Shown: positions 1 to 8,138, counted from the first letter of the stretch. The stretch: 64,000 bases of DNA from Actinomadura sp. NBRC 104425 (GCF_030269545.1 NZ_BSTN01000007.1:62001-126000), one strand, 5' to 3'. Notes: generated by a model not told the origin, from the letters alone. Made by a program: numbers and translations.

Positions 1-1
1 G

Positions 2-94
2 CGGAGGCGGGATGATGGGAGGGTGCTGGTGTTCGTCCACGGCGGTAGGCGCGGCGGCAGGGCCGCGGCGCGCGGAGAGGCGGAGGGCCGATGA
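2..94 (+). CDS. possible 3' end of an upstream gene (partial)
   Basis: An open frame enters from the left edge and ends with a TGA that overlaps the start of the next gene in an ATGA junction, the usual arrangement of translationally coupled genes. Only about 30 arginine- and glycine-rich residues are visible, so the product cannot be recognised. DNA repair glycosylases often sit upstream of ogt in actinobacteria, but nothing in these residues proves that here. Confidence 0.25.
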   Translation, partial: RRRDDGRVLVFVHGGRRGGRAAARGEAEGR

Positions 95-633
95 CGCCGA
101 CCCTGGCGTTCGGCGCGGTCGAGACCGTGCTCGGCACGCTGCTCGTCGGCGTGACCGAGGAGGGGGTGGTGAGCCTGCGGTGGCGCGACTCCCCCGCCGA
201 GCGTGCCCGCGTGGCGGCCGCGGTCGGCCTGCCCGTGGTGGACGACCCCGCCCGCACCGCCCCGGCGCTGGAACGGCTCGCCGCGTACTTCGCCGGCGAG
301 CCCGTGCCGTTCGACCTGCCGGTCGACTGGCGGCTGACGTCGCGGCTGCAGCGGCAGGTGCTGGCCACGCTGCACGAGTCGGTGCCGTACGGCTCGGTGG
401 TGACCTACGGCGAACTCGGCGAGCGCAGCGGCACCGGGCTGCCGCCGCAGGCCATCGGGCAGGTGATGGGCGGCAACCCGATACCGATCGTCGTGCCGTG
501 CCACCGCGTGGTCGCGGCCGGCGGCCTGGGCGGCTACAGCGGCGGCTCCGGCGTCGAGGTCAAGCGCTGGCTGCTCACCCTCGAGGGCGCCCTTCCGGCC
601 ACGCTGGACTGGAACCTGGACCGGGGCCCCTGA
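91..633 (+). CDS. ogt: methylated-DNA--protein-cysteine S-methyltransferase
   Basis: This is a suicide repair protein that transfers alkyl groups from O6-alkylguanine in DNA to its own cysteine. The diagnostic PCHRV motif is at residues 136-140, with acceptor Cys137, and it follows the winged-helix part (GSVVTYGELG, about 101-110). The GGYSGG stretch after the active site is also typical. The 180 aa length is normal for the single-domain Ogt type without an Ada regulatory domain. A purine-rich GGCGGAGGG lies just before the ATG, and the start overlaps an upstream stop codon, suggesting coupling to a gene outside the window. Convergent with the peroxidase gene. Confidence 0.93.
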   Translation: MTPTLAFGAVETVLGTLLVGVTEEGVVSLRWRDSPAERARVAAAVGLPVVDDPARTAPALERLAAYFAGEPVPFDLPVDWRLTSRLQRQVLATLHESVPYGSVVTYGELGERSGTGLPPQAIGQVMGGNPIPIVVPCHRVVAAGGLGGYSGGSGVEVKRWLLTLEGALPATLDWNLDRGP

Positions 634-660
634 CGACCTGCCGCGCGGCCGGTGGAAGCC

Positions 661-685
661 GGTCGGCGCGGCCGCCGCGCCGACC
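661..685. terminator. hairpin terminator between convergent genes
   Basis: A perfect 10-bp stem (661-670 with 676-685) around a 5-base loop lies between the ends of ogt and the peroxidase gene. There is no T-run, as is common in actinobacteria, so it could serve both directions. Confidence 0.55.
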
Positions 686-707
686 GCGGCGGCCGCGGGC
701 GTGCCGG

Positions 708-1196
708 TCAGCCGGGGAGGTTGGCCTCGATCGCGGCGGTGACCTCGTCGGACTCGGGCTCGACCTGGGGGGCGAACCGCGCGACGACGGTGCCGTCCGG
801 CGCGATCAGGAACTTCTCGAAGTTCCAGCGGATGTCGCCGGTGTGGCCCCCGGCGTCGGCGAAGCCGACGAGGCGCTGGTAGAGGGGGTGCCGCCCCTCG
901 CCGTTGACCTCGACCTTCTCGGTGAGCGGGAAGGTGACGCCGTAGGTCGCCGAGCAGAACTCGGCGATCTCCTCCGGCGTGCCCGGCTCCTGGCCCATGA
1001 ACTGGTTGCAGGGCACGCCGAGCACGGTGAAGCCGCGGTCGGCGTACCGCTTCTGGAGTCGTTCCAGCCCGGCGTACTGGGGAGTCAGGCCGCACTTGGA
1101 GGCGACGTTCACGATGAGCACGGCCTTGCCCCGGTACTGCCGGAGGTCCGCGGAGCCTCCCCGCAGACCGCCGATCTCCACGTCGTAGACGGACAT
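708..1196 (-). CDS. glutathione peroxidase family thiol peroxidase
   Basis: The product reduces hydroperoxides; in actinobacteria enzymes of this fold normally use thioredoxin or mycothiol-linked donors rather than glutathione (family knowledge). The catalytic set is visible: Cys35 in VASKCGLT (cysteine rather than selenocysteine), Gln65 in CNQF, and Trp124-Asn125 in WNFEKF. The 162 aa length is standard. No Shine-Dalgarno precedes the ATG; instead a TAAGAT box ends 6 bases upstream, so the mRNA is probably leaderless. It is convergent with ogt. Confidence 0.92.
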   Translation of the reverse strand: MSVYDVEIGGLRGGSADLRQYRGKAVLIVNVASKCGLTPQYAGLERLQKRYADRGFTVLGVPCNQFMGQEPGTPEEIAEFCSATYGVTFPLTEKVEVNGEGRHPLYQRLVGFADAGGHTGDIRWNFEKFLIAPDGTVVARFAPQVEPESDEVTAAIEANLPG

Positions 1197-1202
1197 GGGC
1201 CG

Positions 1203-1208
1203 ATCTTA
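1203..1208 (-). promoter_or_regulatory. -10 box of a leaderless transcript (peroxidase)
   Basis: TAAGAT on the minus strand, 6 bases before the ATG at 1196. The spacing puts the transcription start on or beside the start codon. No clear -35 was identified. Confidence 0.45.
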
Positions 1209-1329
1209 GGAGACGCCCCCTCCGCCCCGGCCGCGACCTGCCGCGGTCGCGGCGGGACGGCGACATTCGCGAGGCGGGGCCCCGGGCGGCGCGTCGGGTC
1301 GCCGCCGCGTGGAGCCCGCCCCGTGTCCG

Positions 1330-1497
1330 CTAACCCTGCCCGAGGTTGATGGAGGTCACGAACGCCCCCAGCTGGGTGCCGGCGTTGCCCAGCTGCGCGA
1401 GCGCGTTGTTGACGACACCTGCCGCGTCCTGCGGCGAGCTGAGCAGGTAGAAGATGACGAAGGCGATGGCCCCGTAGCGGAGGTACTTCTTCAACAT
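1330..1497 (-). CDS. 55-aa single-pass membrane microprotein (paralogue A)
   Basis: The frame encodes 55 residues: a basic start (MLKKYLRYG), a hydrophobic segment AIAFVIFYLLSS at about residues 10-21, then PQDAAGVVNNALAQLG and a weakly polar tail. A GAGGGACGG ribosome site precedes the ATG by 6-8 bases. The neighbour at 1674-1829 is clearly homologous, with aligned residues M-KK, AF-I-Y--S-P, AAG-VN--L--LG-A and a C-terminal F. That duplication is strong evidence both are real genes. The predicted topology is one inner-membrane helix followed by a small amphipathic region. I do not recognise a named family and no function can be inferred from the neighbours. Confidence 0.72.
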   Translation of the reverse strand: MLKKYLRYGAIAFVIFYLLSSPQDAAGVVNNALAQLGNAGTQLGAFVTSINLGQG

Positions 1498-1673
1498 CCC
1501 GATGCCGTCCCTCTAGTAGCGCAGCGACACAATGACCCGAACCAATTGTGCCCGTCTGCGTCTGCCCGCAAAGCGGGAGTTTACTGTGACGGCCCGGGAG
1601 CCCGATGATCCCCCGCGACGGAAGAATCCCGTGTCCTTCCGGCGTTCCGCGGGCGCCTGCGCCCCGCCGCAGG

Positions 1674-1829
1674 TCAGGGGATGGCGCTGATGAACGTCGA
1701 GAACGACTCGGCGGCGCTGCCGAGTCCGCCCAGGCTCTGGTTGACCAGGCCGGCCGCCGCCTCCGGCCGGCTGACGATGTACCAGATGGCGAAGGCGAGC
1801 CCCGCCATCTTGAACCACTTCTTGTTCAC
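1674..1829 (-). CDS. 51-aa single-pass membrane microprotein (paralogue B)
   Basis: The frame encodes 51 residues starting MNKKWFKMAG, with a hydrophobic helix LAFAIWYIVS at about 11-20, then RPEAAAGLVNQSLGGLG and a C-terminal FSTFISAIP. I chose the GTG at 1829 because AAGGTGGGGG lies immediately upstream and because it aligns exactly with the start of the paralogue at 1330-1497; the frame can be extended upstream to 1913 but without support. It lies 176 bases upstream of the paralogue, in the same direction. Function unknown. Confidence 0.72.
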   Translation of the reverse strand: MNKKWFKMAGLAFAIWYIVSRPEAAAGLVNQSLGGLGSAAESFSTFISAIP

Positions 1830-1914
1830 GTCCCCCACCTTCTGTGTCACGGGCTCCACGCCCAGTGATTCCCGGCGGCGGCACCGGGCGCGCCAAGGCG
1901 GCGGAAAGACCACG

Positions 1915-2217
1915 TCAAGCGCGCTCGGCGGGCATTCCGTGACGGGTCAGGTACTCGGTGTAGAGGGGACGCAGCGCCTCGGCCATCTCGCCCTGGCCGG
2001 CGTGGGTGAACTCCTCCAGCAGCGACAGCCCGTGGAGCAGGTCGAACGTGGCGCGGTCCTGCTCGCCGAGGGCGGCCGCGGCCGCCGGGATCGCGCGCAG
2101 CAGCTCCCACAGGAAGCCGACGTCGCGCCGCTCTTTGGCGCGTGCGACCGCCCTGTCGTGCAGTTCCCTGGCCGGCAGCCGGTCCAGGTCGGCGGCGTCG
2201 GGCGTGGCATCGGCCAT
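1915..2217 (-). CDS. conserved hypothetical protein, 100 aa
   Basis: A soluble, probably all-helical 100 aa protein with no signal peptide or membrane segment. It is rich in Ala, Leu, Glu and Arg, with heptad-like spacing around residues 30-75 (FLWELLRAIP, LLHGLSLLEEF). I do not recognise the family. No ribosome site precedes the ATG; a TAGAGT box ends 6 bases upstream, which suggests a leaderless mRNA and supports this start. It lies upstream of the microprotein pair on the same strand. Confidence 0.7.
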   Translation of the reverse strand: MADATPDAADLDRLPARELHDRAVARAKERRDVGFLWELLRAIPAAAAALGEQDRATFDLLHGLSLLEEFTHAGQGEMAEALRPLYTEYLTRHGMPAERA

Positions 2218-2223
2218 AACCCG

Positions 2224-2229
2224 ACTCTA
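2224..2229 (-). promoter_or_regulatory. -10 box of a leaderless transcript (100 aa protein)
   Basis: TAGAGT on the minus strand ends 6 bases before the ATG at 2217, with no Shine-Dalgarno between. Confidence 0.45.
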
Positions 2230-2234
2230 ATGCG

Positions 2235-2268
2235 CGGCCCGGCCCGGGAGCGTTCCCGGGCCGGGCCG
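2235..2268 (-). terminator. strong hairpin terminator after the LCP gene
   Basis: A perfect 15-bp GC stem (2235-2249 with 2254-2268) around a 4-base loop lies 42 bases past the stop codon of the LytR-CpsA-Psr gene and before the next minus-strand promoter. Confidence 0.65.
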
Positions 2269-2309
2269 TCAGCGCCGTCCGGCCGCGGTGACGAATCTCA
2301 CGTCGTCCT

Positions 2310-3404
2310 TCAGTTGGAAATGGCGTCCGAGGGGACGGGCCGGTCCTGCTTGAGGGCGTCGAACAGCTGCGCGGCCTTGGTGCGGTGCCAGGTGATGTAG
2401 GCGCCGACTCCGGCGGCCGATCCGGAGCCGCCGATCGGCACGGTGGTGGTGACGCCGTCGCCGCCGGTGACGCCGCGCATCGCCCACATCATGCGCAGCA
2501 GGTCGTGCAGGTGGTCGCCGTCGTCCACCATGAAGTTGCTGGTGGCGTTGAGGGCCAGCGGGATGCTGCGGAACGGGTTGAGCAGCACCCCCGGGCTGGC
2601 GCTCTTCTTCATCAGCGCGCCGAAGAACTGCCGCTGGCGTTCGACGCGGTCCAGGTCGGCGCGGGCCGAGGCGCGGGTGCGCACGTAGCCGAGCGCCGTG
2701 CCGCCGTCGAGCGTCTGGCAGCCCGCCTGCAGGTTCAGGCCCGCCTTGCGGTCGCGCATCGGCTCCTTGATGCACATCTCGACGCCGCCGATCGCGTCGA
2801 CCACGCCCACGAAGCCGCCGAACCCGATCTCGGCGTAGTGGTCGATGTGCACGCCGGTGGCCTGCTCGACGGTGCGCACCAGCAGCTTGGGGCCGCCGAA
2901 CGCGAACGCGGCGTTGAGCTTGTTGCGGCCGTGGCCGGGGATCTCCACATAGGAGTCGCGCGGAAGGCTGACGAGGGTGGTGCCGCCGTCGCCGTAGTGC
3001 AGCAGCATCATCGAGTCGGTGCGGCGGCCCTGCGCGTCGCCGGTGGCGAACTGCCGCTTCTGCTCCCGCGTCAGCCCCTCCCGGCTGTCGGAGCCGACGA
3101 TGAGCCAGTTGGTGCCGGGGGTGTCGGCGACACGTCCGGCGTAGTCCTCCAGCACGGACTCCCGGTTGAGCCGCGAGTCGAGGTAGAAGTAGCCGCCGAC
3201 GACGACCACCAGCAGCAGCGCCAGCAGCACGGCCAGCACGCGCGGCCAGCGCCGCCTGCGACGGCGTCCCGCGTACGGGTCCCCGTCGTAGGGGTCCCCG
3301 CTGTAGGGATCCCGTCCGTAGGGGTCTGCGTAGGCGTCCCCGTACGGGTCGTGCTCGTGGTCGTACGGGCGCCCCGCCTGGGAGGATGCGGGCCTGCGTG
3401 CCAC
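2310..3404 (-). CDS. LytR-CpsA-Psr (LCP) family cell-wall phosphotransferase
   Basis: LCP proteins attach lipid-linked glycopolymers (teichoic acid, arabinogalactan or capsule) to peptidoglycan on the outer face of the membrane. Residues 1-50 form a cytoplasmic tail with DPYG/DPYS/DPYD/DPYA repeats followed by a basic RRRRRR stop; one membrane helix spans about 55-75; the LCP domain follows. Expected LCP motifs are present: GSDSREG (104-110), RTDS (128-131), SLPRDSYVEIPG (146-157), NKLNAAFAFGGP (161-172), and the arginine/aspartate cluster RADLDRVERQRQF near 248-260. The GTG start has an AAGGGGA site 6-7 bases upstream. It lies between a strong terminator and the large AAA+ gene on the same strand. 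Confidence 0.9.
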   Translation of the reverse strand: MARRPASSQAGRPYDHEHDPYGDAYADPYGRDPYSGDPYDGDPYAGRRRRRRWPRVLAVLLALLLVVVVGGYFYLDSRLNRESVLEDYAGRVADTPGTNWLIVGSDSREGLTREQKRQFATGDAQGRRTDSMMLLHYGDGGTTLVSLPRDSYVEIPGHGRNKLNAAFAFGGPKLLVRTVEQATGVHIDHYAEIGFGGFVGVVDAIGGVEMCIKEPMRDRKAGLNLQAGCQTLDGGTALGYVRTRASARADLDRVERQRQFFGALMKKSASPGVLLNPFRSIPLALNATSNFMVDDGDHLHDLLRMMWAMRGVTGGDGVTTTVPIGGSGSAAGVGAYITWHRTKAAQLFDALKQDRPVPSDAISN

Positions 3405-3596
3405 GCGCGTCCCCTTCCTATTAGTGTCCGGCCCCCGTCTGCCTTCGCGTCGTACCCGTAGACCTTAGACAACCCGGCGTGTCCCGCGCGTCAATCCACC
3501 GCATGATTGTGAGTCCGCCGATGTCACCTCATCCACCGACATGCGGACCGGTCGGCTCAGCCCTCCGGCCCACGGCCGCCCCGTGCGTCGCGCGGC

Positions 3597-6500
3597 TCAG
3601 ATGTAGGGGCCGTGGCCGCCGCGGCCGGCTTCCTGCGGGCCGGGAGGCAGGTCCTCGGTGCGCAGCATGCGCACCTCGGCGTCGTCCATCTTGATGCCGG
3701 GCTTGGCGTCGGCGGCGGCGGTGATGCGCTGCGCCTGCCGCGCGATGGCGGCGTCCAGGAGGTTGCGCACCACGCGGGCGTTGCCGAACGACGCGCCGCG
3801 CGGCTCGGCCGCCAGCCGCGCCCGCACCTGCCCCAGCACCCCGTCGCCCAGGGTGAACCCCGCCTGGTCGGCCATCAGCTCGAAGATGGCCAGCAGCTCG
3901 TCGACGCTGTAGTCGGGGAAGTGCAGCCGCTTGGGGAACCGGGAGGCCAGGCCGGGGTTGGACGCCAGGAACCGCTCCATCTCGCTGCCGTACCCGGCGA
4001 CGATGACGACCAGGTCAAAGCGGTGCTCCTCCATCAGCCGCAGCAGTTCGGCGACGGCCTCGTGGCCGAAGTCGCGCTGGTCGCCGCCGGTCCCGGCCAG
4101 CGTGTAGGCCTCGTCGATGAACAGCACGCCGCCCAGGGCGCGCTCGACCACGGTGCGCACGCGGTGCGCGGTCTGCCCGATGTACTCGGCGACCAGGTCG
4201 GCCCGGGTGGCCTCCACCAGATGACCGGACGACAGCAGCCCCAGCTGCGCGTACACCGCGGCGATGAGCCGGGCGATGGTGGTCTTGGCGGTGCCGGGGT
4301 TGCCGGTGAACACCATGTGCCGGGTCGGGAACGCGATCGGCACGCCGGCGTCGCGGCGGACCTGCTCGGCGCGCGCCTCGGCCACCAGCCTCGCCACCTC
4401 CTGCTTGACCGCCGCCAACCCGACCAGCCGGTCGATCTGGACCAGGGGGTCGTCCGACACGGCCTCGCGGCCGGGCATCAGGGAGTCGGGCACGTCGGCG
4501 AGCAGGATCTCGTCGAGCGACTCGTGCTCGTCGACGACGCCGTCCTCCAGCACGCGCCGGCCCTGCATGGCCACGGCCCGGTCGAGCAGGTGGCTCATCA
4601 GGCGGGCGTTGACGAGCCCGCGGTCGCGGGGCGCGGCCTGCACCAGCGCCCGCACCTTCCCCAGCACCCCGGCCGCCAGCGCGAACCCCGACTCGGCCGC
4701 CTTGCGGGCGAACACCTCCACCAGCTCGTCGTCGGTCAGATCCGGGAACCGCACCGTCTTGGGGAAGTACGCCGCCAGATCCTCATGCGAACGCAACAAC
4801 CCGTTGAGCTCCGCCTCGGGCCCGGTGAGCACCACCACCAGGTCGTCCGAATGCGTCTGGACGGCGGTCAGCAGCGCCCCGACCAGCTCCCGGCCGCGCA
4901 CCGGCTCCACCTGGGCGAGCGCGTGCGCACCGCGCACCAGCAGCACACCGCCCAGCGCGCGTTCCACGGCCCGCCGCATCTTCAAGGCGCTCTCGCTGGT
5001 GTACTCGCCCAGAAGGTCCGCCCGGTCCACCTCCACCAGGTGCCCCGATGACAGCGCCCCCACCTCGGCGAAGATCCGCCCGAGAATCCCGGCGACCTTG
5101 CCCTTGCCGGTGCCGGGACTGCCGGCGAACACCAGGTGCCGGGGGCGGGACGCCACGGCCATGCCCGCCTCGCGCCGCAACCGCGCCGCCTTCGCCTCCG
5201 CGACCAGCGCGGCGATCTCCCGCTTGACGGGTTCGATGCCGGCCAGGGCGGCCAGTTCGGCGTGGGGGTCGCGTTCTGCGGCCCGGCCCGGGATGAGCCG
5301 CTGCGGCAGGTCCGCCGCGACGACCTCCAGGACCCCCGGCCCGCCGGCGGCCGGGGCCTCGGCCGCGGCGGGCGACGGGTCGGCGTCCTCGGCGGCGGGC
5401 CGGGGAGGCTCGGCCTGCAGGGCGGCGGCCAGGCGGGCGCGGGCGTTGGCGGTGGCCTGGTTGGCCAGGTGCTCGACCAGGCGGGCGCCGCGCAGGTTGA
5501 GCAGGGGCGGGGTGGCGGCCAGCAGGGCGCCGGCCTGGGCGGCGACCTCGCGGGCGACCGCGGCGCCGCGGCGGGCGACGGCGCGGCGGAACAGCTCGGT
5601 GTAGTCGTCCTGCCGGAAGTCGCGGGTGCGGGTGACCTCGAAGGCGCGGACGAGGGCGGGATTGGCGTCGAACAGGCGGCGGTCGCCGCCGGGGCGGCAC
5701 AGCGCGACGACGTCCAGCGTCGGCGACCGGGCCATCAGCCGCCGCAGCTCCTCCGCGGCGGCGGGCCCGCACCGCTCGTAGGAGGCCAGCCGCTCCAGGT
5801 CGTCGACGACCAGCAGCAGCCGCGCCTGCAGGCACTCGCGGACGCCGGCCTGCAGCCACAGCACCGCGTCGCTGACGCTCAGCTCGGCGAACACCTGGTC
5901 GGAGACCCAGGCGGCCTCGCGGATGGCGCCGCTCTCGGCCAGGACGCGCTCCAGCAGTTCGGCGGCGGTGCCCTTGCCGGTGCCCTCGGGGCCGGCCACC
6001 AGCAGGCGGATCGGGCGCTCCCCCGCGGCCCGCGCGGCCAGCGCCTCGCGCAGCGCGCGGGTCAGCTCGGGCTGCCCGACCAGCGCCTCCTTGAGCTCGG
6101 CGGCCTCCGGTGCGGCCGGGGAGGCGCCGGGCGGGGCCTGCCGTCCGGCCGCGGCGGCGCCGGGCGGGGCCAGGCGGCCCACCAGGTGGTTGGCGACGCG
6201 GCGGGAGGCGAACAGGCGCCGCAGGTCCACCTGGAACGCGCGCACCGGGACGCGGCAGCGCGGCATGGTTGCCGTCTCGGGCAGGCCCTGCACGGCGCCG
6301 GTGAGGCGGACCGCCATGTCCAGCCAGGCGCGGCACGCGTCGGCCTCGCCGGCGACGAGCCCGCGGGCCAGCCAGGCGCGCAGGTTCAGCTGCCAGGCCT
6401 CGACGTCGAACTCACCGCGGAGGGCGCGCAGCCGGTCCTGCAGGTTCTCGTAACGCGCCGTGCCCACCGCCACGGCCATCTCGGCGGGCACGGCGGTCAG

Positions 6501-7265
6501 CTCCGCCGCCAGCAGCAGGTTCGCGACGGCGGCGTCGGCGGGCTCGGTGTCGCCGAGCTGGGCGGCCAGGCGGCCGTGCGCGGCGTCCAGGCCCTGGCAC
6601 ACCCAGCTCAGGTAGCCGACGGGCCCGGCCAGCTCCGGCAGCACGGCCAGGGTGTCGTCGGGCAGGCCGTCCGCCCACGCGGCCTCCAGGCGGTCTTGAG
6701 GGACGGTCAGGTCCTGTTCGCGCAGCACCGGGTCGGCCGCGCGCTTGTCGAACAGCTCCACCAGCGCCCGGCGGCGCGGCTCCAGGGGCTCCAGCCCGGC
6801 GAACACCTCCAGGCCGTCGCGCGCCAGCCGGTACATGACGGCACGGCGCTCGGGGTCGTCGCCCGCGGGCTCGGGCAGCCACAGGCCGGGCGGGCGCCAC
6901 CGGCCGCCCTGGGTGAACCACGCCAGCGGGTCGCGCACCGCGGGCTCGGGCGCGGCCAAGAAGTCCGACAGCAGCTCGTACTCCACGTCGCCGCGCGAGC
7001 CGCCCCGCACCGCCGAGGCGCCCAGCAGGAACGTCAGCAGCGACCACTGCTCGGCCCCGGCCGCCGAGGTGCGCGGCCCGTAGAAGTCGCTGAGCGGCCG
7101 CGCGAGCAGCACCGCGCGTTCGTCGGCGTTGAAGGCGACGGCGCGTTCCCGCATCTCCTCGTACAGGCCGTCCGGCACCCGCCAGGGACCGTGCGCGTAC
7201 ACGTCCAGGACGGGTTCGTCGGTCAGCAGCAGTTCGAGATGGTCGGGCAACCGGGGCGCGCTCAC
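3597..7265 (-). CDS. triple AAA+ module CbbX/SpoVK-like ATPase with a degenerate middle module
   Basis: A 1222 aa cytoplasmic protein. Residues 1-400 are a non-ATPase N-terminal region I do not recognise. Module 1 has Walker A GPEGTGKGT (425-433) and Walker B LLLVVDD (about 483-489). Module 2 has GSPGTGKGK (715-723), but its Walker B reads GGVLLVRGA, with Arg-Gly at 778-779 in place of Asp-Glu, and it lacks the NPGLxSRF motif. Module 3 is intact: GNPGTAKTT (988-996), GGVLFIDEA with Asp1051-Glu1052, and NPGLASRF (1103-1110). Modules 2 and 3 share long similar blocks (GxLSSGHLVE-RADL) and resemble CbbX/SpoVK/EccA-type ATPases, so they probably arose by duplication. Only module 3 looks fully competent for hydrolysis. 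GGAGGAG lies 8 bases before the GTG start. The substrate is unknown. The STAS gene is divergent. Confidence 0.85.
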   Translation of the reverse strand: MSAPRLPDHLELLLTDEPVLDVYAHGPWRVPDGLYEEMRERAVAFNADERAVLLARPLSDFYGPRTSAAGAEQWSLLTFLLGASAVRGGSRGDVEYELLSDFLAAPEPAVRDPLAWFTQGGRWRPPGLWLPEPAGDDPERRAVMYRLARDGLEVFAGLEPLEPRRRALVELFDKRAADPVLREQDLTVPQDRLEAAWADGLPDDTLAVLPELAGPVGYLSWVCQGLDAAHGRLAAQLGDTEPADAAVANLLLAAELTAVPAEMAVAVGTARYENLQDRLRALRGEFDVEAWQLNLRAWLARGLVAGEADACRAWLDMAVRLTGAVQGLPETATMPRCRVPVRAFQVDLRRLFASRRVANHLVGRLAPPGAAAAGRQAPPGASPAAPEAAELKEALVGQPELTRALREALAARAAGERPIRLLVAGPEGTGKGTAAELLERVLAESGAIREAAWVSDQVFAELSVSDAVLWLQAGVRECLQARLLLVVDDLERLASYERCGPAAAEELRRLMARSPTLDVVALCRPGGDRRLFDANPALVRAFEVTRTRDFRQDDYTELFRRAVARRGAAVAREVAAQAGALLAATPPLLNLRGARLVEHLANQATANARARLAAALQAEPPRPAAEDADPSPAAAEAPAAGGPGVLEVVAADLPQRLIPGRAAERDPHAELAALAGIEPVKREIAALVAEAKAARLRREAGMAVASRPRHLVFAGSPGTGKGKVAGILGRIFAEVGALSSGHLVEVDRADLLGEYTSESALKMRRAVERALGGVLLVRGAHALAQVEPVRGRELVGALLTAVQTHSDDLVVVLTGPEAELNGLLRSHEDLAAYFPKTVRFPDLTDDELVEVFARKAAESGFALAAGVLGKVRALVQAAPRDRGLVNARLMSHLLDRAVAMQGRRVLEDGVVDEHESLDEILLADVPDSLMPGREAVSDDPLVQIDRLVGLAAVKQEVARLVAEARAEQVRRDAGVPIAFPTRHMVFTGNPGTAKTTIARLIAAVYAQLGLLSSGHLVEATRADLVAEYIGQTAHRVRTVVERALGGVLFIDEAYTLAGTGGDQRDFGHEAVAELLRLMEEHRFDLVVIVAGYGSEMERFLASNPGLASRFPKRLHFPDYSVDELLAIFELMADQAGFTLGDGVLGQVRARLAAEPRGASFGNARVVRNLLDAAIARQAQRITAAADAKPGIKMDDAEVRMLRTEDLPPGPQEAGRGGHGPYI

Positions 7266-7297
7266 CTGGGACGCTCCTCCTTAGATCCCACCGCGGC

Positions 7298-7332
7298 CAC
7301 GGGGGACGTCTCGCGTGAGAACGTCCCCCGTG
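7298..7332. promoter_or_regulatory. 12-bp perfect inverted repeat in the AAA+/STAS divergent region
   Basis: CACGGGGGACGT at 7298-7309 is repeated inverted at 7321-7332 around 11 bases that can themselves pair (CTC with GAG). A direct repeat CGTGAGAAC at 7314-7322 and 7329-7337 overlaps the right arm. Both flanking genes point away, so it is not a terminator. It is best read as an operator, or as a 5' UTR hairpin for the AAA+ gene, whose start is 33 bases away. Confidence 0.45.
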
Positions 7333-7567
7333 AGAACACTTATCGGTCACGTCTGGCAAGCACCTTACGCCCGCAGGAAAGGCGGAGCGGCCCCCGTTTG
7401 CGCCCTTGACGATGGCACATAGTGCGGCGAGTGGTCCCCCTGCCGCGGGCTCCGCCGTTACGGACAGTGTCGAGACGCCCTATGGGGATGTCGCCTTATT
7501 GGCAGGCGTCGTCCGCTCCGGGATAGTTGCCGGATGAACCGATTTCGCCGCCGGGTCCGGCGGAGGC

Positions 7568-8107
7568 GTGTCCACCGCGACCACCGTGTCCATCGAGATG
7601 GGGACCCCCGTGCAGCCGCTGGAAGTGACCTCCCGCCCGTACGGCGGGTGCACCGTGGTCCGGCTGCGCGGCGAGCTGGACATCGCCACCGCCGACGAGC
7701 TGCGCCTGCGGCTGCGCCGGGCGCGCCGCGAGCACGGCGACCGGGTCGTGCTCGACCTGGCCGGGCTGGAGTTCACGGACTCGCACGGCCTCTCGGTGAT
7801 CATCGGCTGCTACCGGTCTGCCGCCGAGGCCGGCGGCTGCCTCGTGCTGGTCGCCCCCCGGCCCATCGTGTGGCGAGCCCTGGAGATCACCGGGCTGCAC
7901 CGCCGGCTGACCATCGTGGACACCGTCGAGGAGGCGGTCGCCGCCGCCGTCAAAACCCCGCAGCCGGCCGGCGAGGCGGGCGCGGCCTCCGAAGACGAGG
8001 CCCCCGAAGAAGGGGCCGGCGAGACCGGTGCCACGGGGAGCGGGGCCCCGGAAGGCGGGAGCGCAGGACCCGCCGCCGAGCGGCCCGCCGCCGCGACGGG
8101 CACCTGA
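7568..8107 (+). CDS. STAS-domain anti-sigma factor antagonist-like protein
   Basis: Residues about 15-120 form a STAS domain (VVRLRGELDIATADELR, VVLDLAGLEFTDSHGLSVI) of the SpoIIAA/RsbV type, which in partner-switching systems binds an anti-sigma kinase and is switched by serine phosphorylation. The usual D-S-S/T-G phospho-loop reads D-S-H-G here, so one of the two hydroxyl positions is histidine. After about residue 125 a 50-residue Ala/Gly/Glu/Pro-rich tail looks disordered. The start is uncertain: GGAGG is only 2 bases before the GTG at 7568, and in-frame ATG and GTG codons follow within 15 codons. No kinase or sigma gene is adjacent. It is divergent from the AAA+ gene. Confidence 0.8.
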   Translation: MSTATTVSIEMGTPVQPLEVTSRPYGGCTVVRLRGELDIATADELRLRLRRARREHGDRVVLDLAGLEFTDSHGLSVIIGCYRSAAEAGGCLVLVAPRPIVWRALEITGLHRRLTIVDTVEEAVAAAVKTPQPAGEAGAASEDEAPEEGAGETGATGSGAPEGGSAGPAAERPAAATGT

Positions 8108-8138
8108 CCGGCGTCCCGCCGCACGCGGCGGACGGGGC

